Shown: positions 47,884-55,050 of the stretch, piece after piece
How positions within the stretch are numbered: the first letter of the stretch is position 1
Layout: each line of letters opens with the position of its first letter
Origin: Spirochaetota bacterium
GTDB taxonomy: Bacteria; Spirochaetota; UBA4802; JAFGJZ01
Assembly (NCBI GenBank): GCA_029554345.1
Contig: JAKPJF010000106.1
Span: 1-64,000, forward strand
Direction: 5' to 3'
DNA: 64,000 nucleotides
Position numbers and translations under genes: made by a program
Notes under the pieces: generated by a model
The model's input: only the letters and a program-made list of their open reading frames with translations
Database searches by the model: none
Told to the model about the DNA's origin: nothing

Positions 47884-48393
47884 CTATCTTGCGAAAATTG
47901 TCAGAAGTGTTATTACAGTCGCGATGACTGTAAAGCCTGCGCTTGTCATCCACATCATCATGGAAAACTTTTTGTTTACATCATCGAAGCGCGAGTCCAT
48001 GTTTTTCTGCATCATTTCAAAACGAACATCCATCTGTTTCTGCGTTGATTCGAAGCGTTTATCCATATTTTTCTGCATTATATCAAAGCGAACGTCCATC
48101 TGCTTTTGCATAGATTCAAAGCGTTTGTCCATTAGCTCAAAGCGCTTATCGATTTGTTCAAAGCGTTTATCCATCTGATTGAAGCCGAACTGCATCGTTT
48201 CGTTCTGTTTTAGAAATAATTCCCGCTGGGTCTTCAGTTCTTCTTCGATGCGGGTCATACGTTCGATGAGCTGAATGTCGTATGGGCGCAGTTGTACCAC
48301 ATTGCTTTTCGCGCCGAATCGGTCGAAGTTTGATTCGATGTACGAACCTATCTGTTCAAGTTGTTCTTTTGTGAATTCCATTGCAACGCTCAT
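47884..48393 (-). CDS. Hendecad coiled-coil protein with C-terminal membrane anchor
   Basis: The 169-residue product has an N-terminal helical region (1-70), then about 75 residues of coiled coil with MDKRFEQ, IDKRFEL and MDKRFES, changing to 11-residue units (MQKQ + MDVRFDI, MQKN + MDKRFES, TQKQ + MDVRFEM). One hydrophobic segment (SAGFTVIATVITLLTIFA) ends the protein. Bdr-like proteins of Borrelia and similar spirochaete proteins share this layout of repeats plus C-terminal anchor; function is unknown even there. GAGGTG precedes ATG. Hairpin-rich spacers flank the gene on both sides. Confidence 0.7.
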   Translation of the reverse strand: MSVAMEFTKEQLEQIGSYIESNFDRFGAKSNVVQLRPYDIQLIERMTRIEEELKTQRELFLKQNETMQFGFNQMDKRFEQIDKRFELMDKRFESMQKQMDVRFDIMQKNMDKRFESTQKQMDVRFEMMQKNMDSRFDDVNKKFSMMMWMTSAGFTVIATVITLLTIFAR

Positions 48394-48758
48394 TCTTCAC
48401 CTCAAAATATCTGAAAATCATATACATGTCAATTATATATACGATTTGAAGAATGATATTTTCGTAAAATATCAAAAAAACTTTGAAATTATGATGATTT
48501 ATTATCAGTTTTTAGGGGGAATACAATGGGGGTAGTTTCCGCATGGAGGCGGAAACATTGCCCGCGAGGAAGACGAAGTCTTCTGCGGGATACCGCAAAA
48601 GTCACCTTAGAGAAGTGTGCAAATGTATTCTTGCGAGTTAAAATCGAAACGGTCATGGATGATCGTTGAGACAAAGCAATGTTTATCTGGTATCAATGGT
48701 GAATTCATGCTAGGTAAGGGCTCAGTTTATGAGTCTAATCATATATACTTTGTACTGA
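48394..48758. repeat. Second hairpin-rich spacer
   Basis: No gene is supportable here. Nested inverted repeats are GTTTCCGC/GCGGAAAC (48535-48556) and, immediately after, CCCGC...GCGGG enclosing GAAGAC/GTCTTC (48561-48589). Together with 47386-47883 it brackets the coiled-coil gene. A short open frame at 48617-48820 lacks features of a real gene. Confidence 0.5.
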
Positions 48759-48800
48759 GAAAGATAAAGCCAAGCTTGCTGGTGCTTGGCTTTATCTTTC
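48759..48800. terminator. Perfect 17-bp hairpin, probable terminator of the nitroreductase gene
   Basis: GAAAGATAAAGCCAAGC (48759-48775) pairs without mismatch with GCTTGGCTTTATCTTTC (48784-48800) around an 8-nt loop. It lies 31 nt past the 3' end of the nitroreductase gene (- strand). There is no external T tract, though the stem arms end in T-rich sequence. Confidence 0.5.
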
Positions 48801-48831
48801 AGGCATTTATTGGTTGCTAAGTATCCCGTAT

Positions 48832-49431
48832 TTACCCAAACACCAAACTTCGTTTGGATATATCTTCGAAACTCTTTTCGCCCGGTTCTACAGTTGGTTT
48901 TCCGAAAGGCATCTGCGCTATCAGTTTCCATTCCGGTGCGATTTTCCATTCGGTTTTTACAGCGTCCTCTATCAATTCGCCGTAATGCTGTAACGACGCG
49001 CCGAGTCCTTCTGTTTCGAGTCCTGTCCAGACTACAAATTGCAGCATTGCCGAAGACTGGCTTGACCATACCGGAAAGTTCGCCGCGTATAGCGGAAACT
49101 GTTCCTGAAGTGATTTTACAATATTCTGATCTTCAAAAAACAAAACTGTTCCGTGTCCGGCTCTGAAGCTTTGCATTTTATCCGCAGTCTGCTGAAACTG
49201 ATCTGCCGGAACGAATCCGCGCAGAACATCTTCCGTCATGTTCCAGAGTTTTTCGTGATGTTTGGCAAGAAGCAAAACGGTTCTTCCGCTCTGCGAGTTG
49301 AATGCCGAGGGTGAATGCTTTACCGCGTATTCAACAATTTCGCGTAATCTCTCATCCGTTACCGGAGAATCCGCGCTTATATTATAATATGTTCTTCTGT
49401 TTTTTACCGCATCAAAAAAATTGTTTGTCAT
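48832..49431 (-). CDS. Nitroreductase-family protein (Frm2/YdgI-like)
   Basis: The 199-residue product has the FMN-binding N terminus FFDAVKNRRTYYNISADSPV, SPSAFNSQSGRTVLL, and the later LGASLQHYGELIEDAV and AQMPFGKP, matching the small fatty-acid-repressible/Frm2 branch. Such enzymes are FMN-dependent oxidoreductases using NAD(P)H; natural substrates are uncertain. An AAGGAGG ribosome site is partly paired in a possible leader hairpin (49440-49490). Monocistronic on the - strand. Confidence 0.88.
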   Translation of the reverse strand: MTNNFFDAVKNRRTYYNISADSPVTDERLREIVEYAVKHSPSAFNSQSGRTVLLLAKHHEKLWNMTEDVLRGFVPADQFQQTADKMQSFRAGHGTVLFFEDQNIVKSLQEQFPLYAANFPVWSSQSSAMLQFVVWTGLETEGLGASLQHYGELIEDAVKTEWKIAPEWKLIAQMPFGKPTVEPGEKSFEDISKRSLVFG

Positions 49432-49432
49432 A

Positions 49433-49490
49433 ATTCCTCCTTCAGCAAGCAGAAATAGCTGCTTGTTAAATATAGCATAAACTGCTGAAG
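49433..49490 (-). promoter_or_regulatory. Leader hairpin overlapping the nitroreductase ribosome site
   Basis: In the - strand mRNA, CTTCAGCA pairs with TGCTGAAG (plus-strand 49440-49447 and 49483-49490). The second arm runs into the AAGGAGG ribosome site. A competing internal hairpin CAAGCAG/CTGCTTG (49446-49465) shares two bases with the outer stem, so the two folds exclude each other in part. A switch-like control is possible but unproven. Confidence 0.35.
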
Positions 49491-49520
49491 GATCAAATTA
49501 ATAATTTATTTTGTTTAATC

Positions 49521-49667
49521 TCAGTGTCCGATGAATCTTCTGAAAATATACTCTCTTTGGACGCTGTTCAGGTTGAACATCTCGGAAGCTTCAAGTAGAA
49601 GTTTTTCGGTTTCGCCGCTCGGTACCTTGTTGATTTTTGAAAGAATATATCTTATTGCCTTAGTCAT
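49521..49667 (-). CDS. 48-residue small protein coupled to the radical SAM gene
   Basis: A short gene reading MTKAIRYILSKINKVPSGET, then a helical second half ending REYIFRRFIGH. Its ATG overlaps the stop of the radical SAM gene by 8 bases (ATGACTAA), and the stop TGA is at 49521-49523. It has no Cys, signal peptide or leader-core boundary typical of RiPPs. It could be a small partner of the radical SAM enzyme, a short substrate peptide, or a detached domain of it. I do not recognise it. Confidence 0.6.
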   Translation of the reverse strand: MTKAIRYILSKINKVPSGETEKLLLEASEMFNLNSVQREYIFRRFIGH

Positions 49668-50448
49668 TTGAAACTCCGTAAAATTGATTTATGTAGACGC
49701 CGCTTCCGTGCATTGTTTCGAATAAAAATGCCGAGAAGTAGTTTTTCTGCTCAGGAAACTTGAATCTGAACTCGCCGCTTGAAAAATATCCGTTTTCAAG
49801 ATTGAGAGACTCTGTGATTGATTTTATCTCTTCAAGCGAATCGAGAGGGTTTGTTCCGTAAGCTGTGCTGATAACTTCTCCGGGCTGCATCGCGTTTAGA
49901 TGCTTTGCAGTGAGAATTGCGGATAAAACATGAGTGTTCATGTGTTTCTTTGCAAGTCCCGTGTATATGATCTGTGAAAGTTCAATTCCGGCTTTTTTTA
50001 CTGCTTCTGCGGCTTCGATCTGTTCATCAAGATTTTCGTCTGCAAGATTTTCGTCAAGGACTGACTGATCGCCTGAAATTACTTTATGATAAATTTTGGT
50101 AAGTCCGTTTTCGCGGAGAAGCATGAGCTCTTCTGCCGGTTTCATGAGTATTGCCTGAGTCTTGGCGAAGATAGAGAATTCCTTAATCTGAGGTTTTTTT
50201 TCTTTCACGTAATTCATCACTTCAATAATGAAATTTGTCGGAAAAGCGATCGAATCTTCGCACGAAAATACAGCCTGTGAAACGAAGCTTTCGGCATTAA
50301 TTGAATCGATATTTTCTTTAATTTCCGCAAGGCTGAATACTCTGAAATTTTTTTCGCAGTCCGTGCAGAAACGGCATCTTCCCTTACAGCATCCGCTTGC
50401 GAGTTCGATGTTAATGCTCTGGTTGTTGAAAATAATATCCTTATTCAT
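49660..50448 (-). CDS. Radical SAM-type protein
   Basis: The 262-residue product has a CxxxCxxC cluster in ELASGCCKGRCRFCTDCEKN (about residues 16-35), the iron-sulfur signature of radical SAM enzymes, then a partial TIM-barrel with FSIFAKTQAILMKPAEEL, YHKVISGDQSVL and AGIELSQIIYTGL. The reaction is not identifiable. An extra Cys just before and one after the cluster (CC, TDC) are unusual. It is short, lacking a SPASM or B12 domain. GAGGCG precedes ATG. A 48-codon gene overlaps its 3' end. Confidence 0.78.
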   Translation of the reverse strand: MNKDIIFNNQSINIELASGCCKGRCRFCTDCEKNFRVFSLAEIKENIDSINAESFVSQAVFSCEDSIAFPTNFIIEVMNYVKEKKPQIKEFSIFAKTQAILMKPAEELMLLRENGLTKIYHKVISGDQSVLDENLADENLDEQIEAAEAVKKAGIELSQIIYTGLAKKHMNTHVLSAILTAKHLNAMQPGEVISTAYGTNPLDSLEEIKSITESLNLENGYFSSGEFRFKFPEQKNYFSAFLFETMHGSGVYINQFYGVSND

Positions 50449-50620
50449 ATACGCCTCTTTTCGGCAAATTGGCGGTGGGCAGTGATCTCATGGGATTATC
50501 GGCAGATATAAAAAAAGAATTAGCGATTAACGGAAAAAAACTGAAAAAACAATGCGGGTTTTTCGGTAAATATTCCTTATTTTTCTTGATTGATTGATGC
50601 AGATGGACTATCATAATGGT

Positions 50621-50989
50621 ATGAAAAGATTATTTATTTTATTACTGCTTCCGTTTGGATGTTTTTCGTCGGCATCGTATAAAACGATTGATATCGATGA
50701 GGCATATGAAATATATACCTCAAAAAAAGCCGTGTTCATAGATGTTCGAACCGCGCAGGAATACGATGCGGGTCATATTCCGGGTGCACTCCTTATTGAT
50801 ATCAATTCCGACTCGTTCGATGAAATGATTCAGAAGCTTGATAAGAACGCGGTTTACGTGGTCTATTGCAGAAGCGGTGTCAGAAGCGCGAGGGCTTCCG
50901 GAAGAATGATCTCATTCGGCTTCAAAAAAGTTTATAATGTTTCCGGCGGCTTCAATGCCTGGCAGAAAAAATATACCTTCGACAAATAA
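50621..50989 (+). CDS. Exported rhodanese-domain protein
   Basis: The 122-residue product starts MKRLFILLLLPFGCFSSASY, a signal-like segment with a Cys (possible relaxed lipobox) or cleavage after SSA, then a single rhodanese domain with VFIDVRTAQEYDAGHIPGAL and the active-site loop YCRSGVRSARASG (catalytic Cys). It could transfer or sense sulfur species in the periplasm. In-frame starts at 50597 and 50606 would remove the signal character of the N terminus; 50621 is preferred. It precedes the histidine kinase gene by 17 nt. Confidence 0.85.
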   Translation: MKRLFILLLLPFGCFSSASYKTIDIDEAYEIYTSKKAVFIDVRTAQEYDAGHIPGALLIDINSDSFDEMIQKLDKNAVYVVYCRSGVRSARASGRMISFGFKKVYNVSGGFNAWQKKYTFDK

Positions 50990-51006
50990 AGTTTTCCGAG
51001 GATCTT

Positions 51007-53052
51007 ATGAAAAAACGCACAATGTTTGTCCAAGTAGCATTTTATCTGCCGGATATTGTGTTTCTATACATGCTTTATCTCTCATATAAAAAAAATATTC
51101 CGCTGAATGATTTTGAATTTCTGATTGGACTTATAATATGTGCCGTTATAAAACTGTTTCTTCACTTTTCGGGCTTCTATTATTTTTTTGTCAGAAGAAT
51201 TCATAATCTTTCCAAAAATATTCAAAACCTCAAGCAGGGAAAATTCGTTCTTCCGGATATGGAATTTTTCGGAGGCGGATATCTTTCCGACATTCATGAT
51301 GAAATTGTCGATCTCGGAAAACATCTTCTCAAGATGACGAATTCGCAGAAGGACGAAATAGATAAATACCGCGAAGTCTACAATAACATCATATATTCTT
51401 CAAACTCTTACTTTCTTGTAGTCAATGCACAGTATGAAGTTCTTTTTGTTAACAAAACATTCTGCTCGGAATTTGAATTCAGTCAGCAGGCTTTAAGCGG
51501 GCGGAAAATTAAGGAAGTTTTTCTCGGACAGAATGATGTATTGTGGAATTCTGTTGAGTCCGTTAAAAAAACCGGAAATGAAATTATTCTTCAGAAGATA
51601 ACACTTTTTGCAAACTGCAGATCAATGGTTTTCGATATAAAGATTTCGCGTGTTGTTGTGCAGGGCGAATCCCAAATCGTAATGGTTATGGAAAACATAA
51701 CTGACAGAATCCGCAAAGAATATCAGATATCGCTGATAAACCAGATTACTGAATCCATTCAGCGCGATGAAGAAATAGACAGAATTCTTTTTTCAATTCT
51801 GACAGCCGTTACAAGCGGAAGCGGACTTGGTTTTAACAGAGCAATGCTTTTTACTTATAATGATGAGCTTGGAGAAATTTCCGGAAAAATGGCTGTCGGT
51901 CCGGATTCGTTTGAAGAAGCAATTCAGATATGGGGAGCCGTTCAGAATGAAAACGTCGACATGGTTACCAGGGTTTCTTCTTATAAAGTAACCAGCGGAA
52001 TAAGGGGAGGAAGATTTTATTCGGATGTCGTATCGTCGCGTTTTCCTGTTTCTTCCGGCAACATTCTTGTAAAATGCATGACGGAGCTTCACCCCAAGCA
52101 TGTTTATGATTCATGGAATGATCCCGAAGTTGATGAAGAATTCCGAAAATTTATCGATGTTCGTGAATTCGTCGCGGTTCCTCTGGTTGCCGGAAACAAG
52201 GCTCTCGGTGTAATTGTTGCCGATAACCGTTTCAACAACACTCCGATATCCCGCGAAAATATTGAACTGCTTTCAATATTTGCCATGCAGGCCGCTTTTT
52301 CGATGGAATCGTTTACGCATCTTTCTTCTCTCAAAGAACAGATGGAAAAAATAAAATCGCGCCAGAGCGCCATTGTCGAATCAGAAAAGATGGCGGCAGT
52401 CGGACGCATTGCAGCGCATATAGCGCATGAGATACGCAATCCTCTTGCCACAATGGGGCTTTACGCGAAACGCATTCTTCAGACAATCGCTAAAGGGCAG
52501 AAGAATATTGATTCTATCAAGCACGGCGCCGACGTCATAAAGCTCGAGGTTGAACGTCTTGAAAAAATTCTTTCAAATGTCATGGATTTCACACGTCTCG
52601 ACACCTATATAAAAGAATATCATTCTATCAATGATGTTGCGGAAGATACCTACAATCTTCTTAAAAATCTTTTTCAGGAAAGAAAAATTACGGCAGACAT
52701 CCGGCTTGCGGAAGATCTTCCTCTTGTAAAATCAGATTTCAATCAGCTCAAGCAGGTTATGCTCAATCTCATCCAGAACGCGATGGATGCTTCGGGTGAA
52801 AACGGTCTCGTGCAGATTGAAACAGGGCTTAAGGATTCAAAAGTTTATTTCGCAGTCAAAGATACCGGCAAGGGAATTTCGCCGGAAAATCTTTCAAAAC
52901 TGTTTGAACCGTTTTTTACAACAAAGACTAACGGAGTCGGGCTTGGTCTTGCTGTCTGCAAGAAGATAGTGACTGATCATGGGGGTGAAATTCTCGCCCG
53001 AAATAAAGAGTACGGCGGAGCTGAATTTATTGTCGAGTTTCCTGTAACATGA
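51007..53052 (+). CDS. PAS-GAF sensor histidine kinase
   Basis: The 681-residue membrane protein has two N-terminal spans (about 8-26 and 36-60) with a short basic linker, a PAS domain (about 120-235, with NSYFLVVNAQYEVLFVNKTF), a GAF domain (about 245-440, with LVAGNKALGVIVADNRFNN), a HisKA box with phospho-His at H474 (AHIAHEIRNPLATM), and a HATPase domain with N-box MLNLIQNAMDASGENG, G1 DTGKGISPENL and GVGLGLAVCKKI. It probably senses an intracellular or membrane cue. The stand-alone receiver 61 nt downstream is the likely partner. Confidence 0.93.
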   Translation: MKKRTMFVQVAFYLPDIVFLYMLYLSYKKNIPLNDFEFLIGLIICAVIKLFLHFSGFYYFFVRRIHNLSKNIQNLKQGKFVLPDMEFFGGGYLSDIHDEIVDLGKHLLKMTNSQKDEIDKYREVYNNIIYSSNSYFLVVNAQYEVLFVNKTFCSEFEFSQQALSGRKIKEVFLGQNDVLWNSVESVKKTGNEIILQKITLFANCRSMVFDIKISRVVVQGESQIVMVMENITDRIRKEYQISLINQITESIQRDEEIDRILFSILTAVTSGSGLGFNRAMLFTYNDELGEISGKMAVGPDSFEEAIQIWGAVQNENVDMVTRVSSYKVTSGIRGGRFYSDVVSSRFPVSSGNILVKCMTELHPKHVYDSWNDPEVDEEFRKFIDVREFVAVPLVAGNKALGVIVADNRFNNTPISRENIELLSIFAMQAAFSMESFTHLSSLKEQMEKIKSRQSAIVESEKMAAVGRIAAHIAHEIRNPLATMGLYAKRILQTIAKGQKNIDSIKHGADVIKLEVERLEKILSNVMDFTRLDTYIKEYHSINDVAEDTYNLLKNLFQERKITADIRLAEDLPLVKSDFNQLKQVMLNLIQNAMDASGENGLVQIETGLKDSKVYFAVKDTGKGISPENLSKLFEPFFTTKTNGVGLGLAVCKKIVTDHGGEILARNKEYGGAEFIVEFPVT

Positions 53053-53113
53053 ATGATGAAATTTTCTTGAATTATATCGCTTAAAATGTATTAATGTATG
53101 AGGGGAGAACGCT

Positions 53114-53482
53114 ATGACAAAGATTTTGGTTGTTGAAGACGAGCAGTATCAGAGAGAGCTTTACGCGCTTGAGTTAAAAGACGAAGGCTATGATGTTGAT
53201 CAGGCCGCGAACGGAAAAGATGCCGTAGAATTGGTAAAGACCAATAAGTACGATCTTGTGATTCTGGATATAAGAATGCCGGAGATGGACGGAATAGAAG
53301 CTCTTGGAAAGATTCTTTCCCGCGACAAAAAAATTCCTATTATCATTTATACCGCTTATTCAAATTACAAAAGTAATTTTATGACATGGACTGCGGATGC
53401 CTACGTAACTAAATCATCGAATCTTGATGAATTGAAAAATAAAATCAAAGAAGTTCTCGAAAACAGATCAAAAAGCAAATAA
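53114..53482 (+). CDS. Single-domain response regulator (CheY-like)
   Basis: The 122-residue product is a receiver only: acidic pocket E8/D9, phospho-Asp D52 in LVILDIRMPEMDG, T80 and K100. There is no output domain, so it must act by protein contact or pass the phosphate on. It is the apparent cognate of the histidine kinase upstream; a spacer of 61 nt with AGGGGAGAA before ATG allows separate translation. A strong terminator overlaps its stop codon. Confidence 0.92.
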   Translation: MTKILVVEDEQYQRELYALELKDEGYDVDQAANGKDAVELVKTNKYDLVILDIRMPEMDGIEALGKILSRDKKIPIIIYTAYSNYKSNFMTWTADAYVTKSSNLDELKNKIKEVLENRSKSK

Positions 53483-53503
53483 GCGCCGGAAGGCGCTTTT
53501 TTT
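53482..53503 (+). terminator. Terminator after the response regulator
   Basis: AGCGCC (53482-53487) / GGCGCT (53492-53497) with a GGAA tetraloop is followed by a T run to 53503. It overlaps the last base of the receiver stop and the end of the convergent queD gene. Confidence 0.85.
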
Positions 53504-53879
53504 ATTCCGAATACTCGGCCATTGCCTTATCAGTTTCATAAACGCAGACTTTATCCACACTGATTTCTTTTAAGTTTTTCATGTCGAGCATAGCGCGGGT
53601 TCTGTGAAATATATAGTAGGCGATGTTTTCGCTTGTCGGGTTGATGTGCAGAAAATACAGTACTTCGTTTATATTCGTGTGGTCTATTTCCGAAAGAACG
53701 TTTGAAAGAATTTCTTTGAGCTCGTGAAAATCTATAAGCATTCCCGCTGAATCAAGTTTCTCGCCTTTTACTGTCAATATAACTTTCCAGTTGTGTCCGT
53801 GAAGCTTCTCGCATTTCCCCTTATAGCCTCTAAGCTGGTGCGCCGATGATATTTTGTCTTCGACCGATACTCTGTACAT
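53502..53879 (-). CDS. queD: 6-carboxytetrahydropterin synthase-type protein
   Basis: The 125-residue product is a QueD/6-pyruvoyl-tetrahydropterin synthase-fold protein. The zinc His are in ISSAHQLRG and in KCEKLHGHNWKV, where the Cys is the catalytic one, and the C-terminal VCVYETDKAMAEY supplies the Glu. QueD makes a precursor of queuosine and archaeosine-type bases. No queC, queE or queF gene is adjacent. GGAGG precedes ATG. It lies 12 nt after the DegT-like gene in the same direction, so both share a transcript. Confidence 0.9.
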   Translation of the reverse strand: MYRVSVEDKISSAHQLRGYKGKCEKLHGHNWKVILTVKGEKLDSAGMLIDFHELKEILSNVLSEIDHTNINEVLYFLHINPTSENIAYYIFHRTRAMLDMKNLKEISVDKVCVYETDKAMAEYSE

Positions 53880-53891
53880 GGCCGCCTCCGT

Positions 53892-54926
53892 TTAAATGAA
53901 TTTTGCCAGCGAACGGCTGATTTTTTCTATTTCTTTGCGCGTCAGTGTCGGATATATCGGCAGAGAATATAGTTTTTTAGAATAACGGTCGCTCTGAGGA
54001 TAGTCCATTGATTTCAGTCCGAGATGCTCATGGATAGTTTTTGGGAAAGGCTTATAAAGCTGAATGGAATTTGTTTTCCAATATTTGAGAACTTTATCTT
54101 CCGAGGCGTCAAAGATAACAGGAAACGACTGATATGATGAGTTCGGATTGAACGGAAAAAGCGACTTGTGAGGAGTCAGTCTCAGTCTGTCATAATATAC
54201 CTGGGCTATTTCTCTTCTGATGCGCAAAAAGTCCTGAAGGCGTGTGAGCTGTGAAAGCCCCATTGCTGCCTGAAACTCCGTCATCGTGCAGTCCAGTGAA
54301 ACAGCTTCGTCGTCGCCGCCGCGCAGAGACCGCATGAGCGAAAAATGGCGGGTGTTTTTGGTGAATACTGCAGCCCCGTTGCCTGTTGTGATTATGTCTG
54401 TCGGAGTGAAACCAGCCACTGCGAATGAACCTTCACTGCCGGGTATTTTTTCTTCGAATTCAAGCCCTAGTGCGTGGGATACGTCTTCTATAACAGGAAT
54501 TCCGCAGTCAGAAAATCTCGAAATCTGAGCGTCGATGCCGAAGGTGTGACCGATTATGACTGCTTTTGTTTTTTCATTTATCAGTTTTTTTACAGATTCC
54601 GCTGAAGGCGAAAAATGAGATTCTTCGATATCAACCGGAACAGCTTTTGCGCCGAGAAGCGTCATAGCTCCGAGAGGAGCGGATGAAAAATATGAAGGCA
54701 GAATTATTTCATCACCAGGCTGAATGTCGAGTGCTTTGAATATAAGAAGATATGCCGATGTAAGCGAGTTTACCGCAAGAGAGAGTTTTATCTGCAGAAG
54801 TTCGGAAAGCGATGATTCAAATGTTTTGACGCTGTTTCCGCCGGTAAGTTCTTCCTTTATAAGCGAATCTAGTACGTTTTCAAGTTCGCTTCTTGTAATT
54901 GTGGGTCTGCTCGATACAATGCTCAT
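53892..54926 (-). CDS. DegT/DnrJ-fold protein lacking the PLP lysine
   Basis: The product (344 residues from ATG 54926, which has AAAGAGG upstream) has the DegT/DnrJ/EryC1 aminotransferase layout: TGGNSVKTFESSLSELLQIK, LAVNSLTSAYLLIFKALDI, GDEIILPSYF, and the PLP-ring Asp in IEDVSHALG. At the usual catalytic lysine (S-F-x-x-T-K-x-x-T-T-G-E-G-G) it reads GFTPTDIITTGNGA, so the Lys is Asp (codon GAC at 54396-54398 on the - strand). Normal transamination is unlikely. GDP-colitose-pathway ColD also lacks Lys but has His there. A dehydratase-like, regulatory or non-enzymatic role is possible. Confidence 0.85.
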   Translation of the reverse strand: MSIVSSRPTITRSELENVLDSLIKEELTGGNSVKTFESSLSELLQIKLSLAVNSLTSAYLLIFKALDIQPGDEIILPSYFSSAPLGAMTLLGAKAVPVDIEESHFSPSAESVKKLINEKTKAVIIGHTFGIDAQISRFSDCGIPVIEDVSHALGLEFEEKIPGSEGSFAVAGFTPTDIITTGNGAAVFTKNTRHFSLMRSLRGGDDEAVSLDCTMTEFQAAMGLSQLTRLQDFLRIRREIAQVYYDRLRLTPHKSLFPFNPNSSYQSFPVIFDASEDKVLKYWKTNSIQLYKPFPKTIHEHLGLKSMDYPQSDRYSKKLYSLPIYPTLTRKEIEKISRSLAKFI

Positions 54927-55050
54927 TTTTGCCTCTTTAGCAGGATTATTTTTCAAAGACGCTTTCAGTCAAGAATCTTTTCGGGAAGATATTTAAGTCT
55001 TTTGGGGGAACTTCCGAAAATATAACAGAGCATGATAGAAGAGGTATTTT

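Noticed and set aside
48489-48674. 61-codon - strand frame
   Set aside because: Consists of the nested hairpins and lacks a ribosome site.
48617-48820. 67-codon + strand frame
   Set aside because: Runs through the 17-bp hairpin; no motif or ribosome site.
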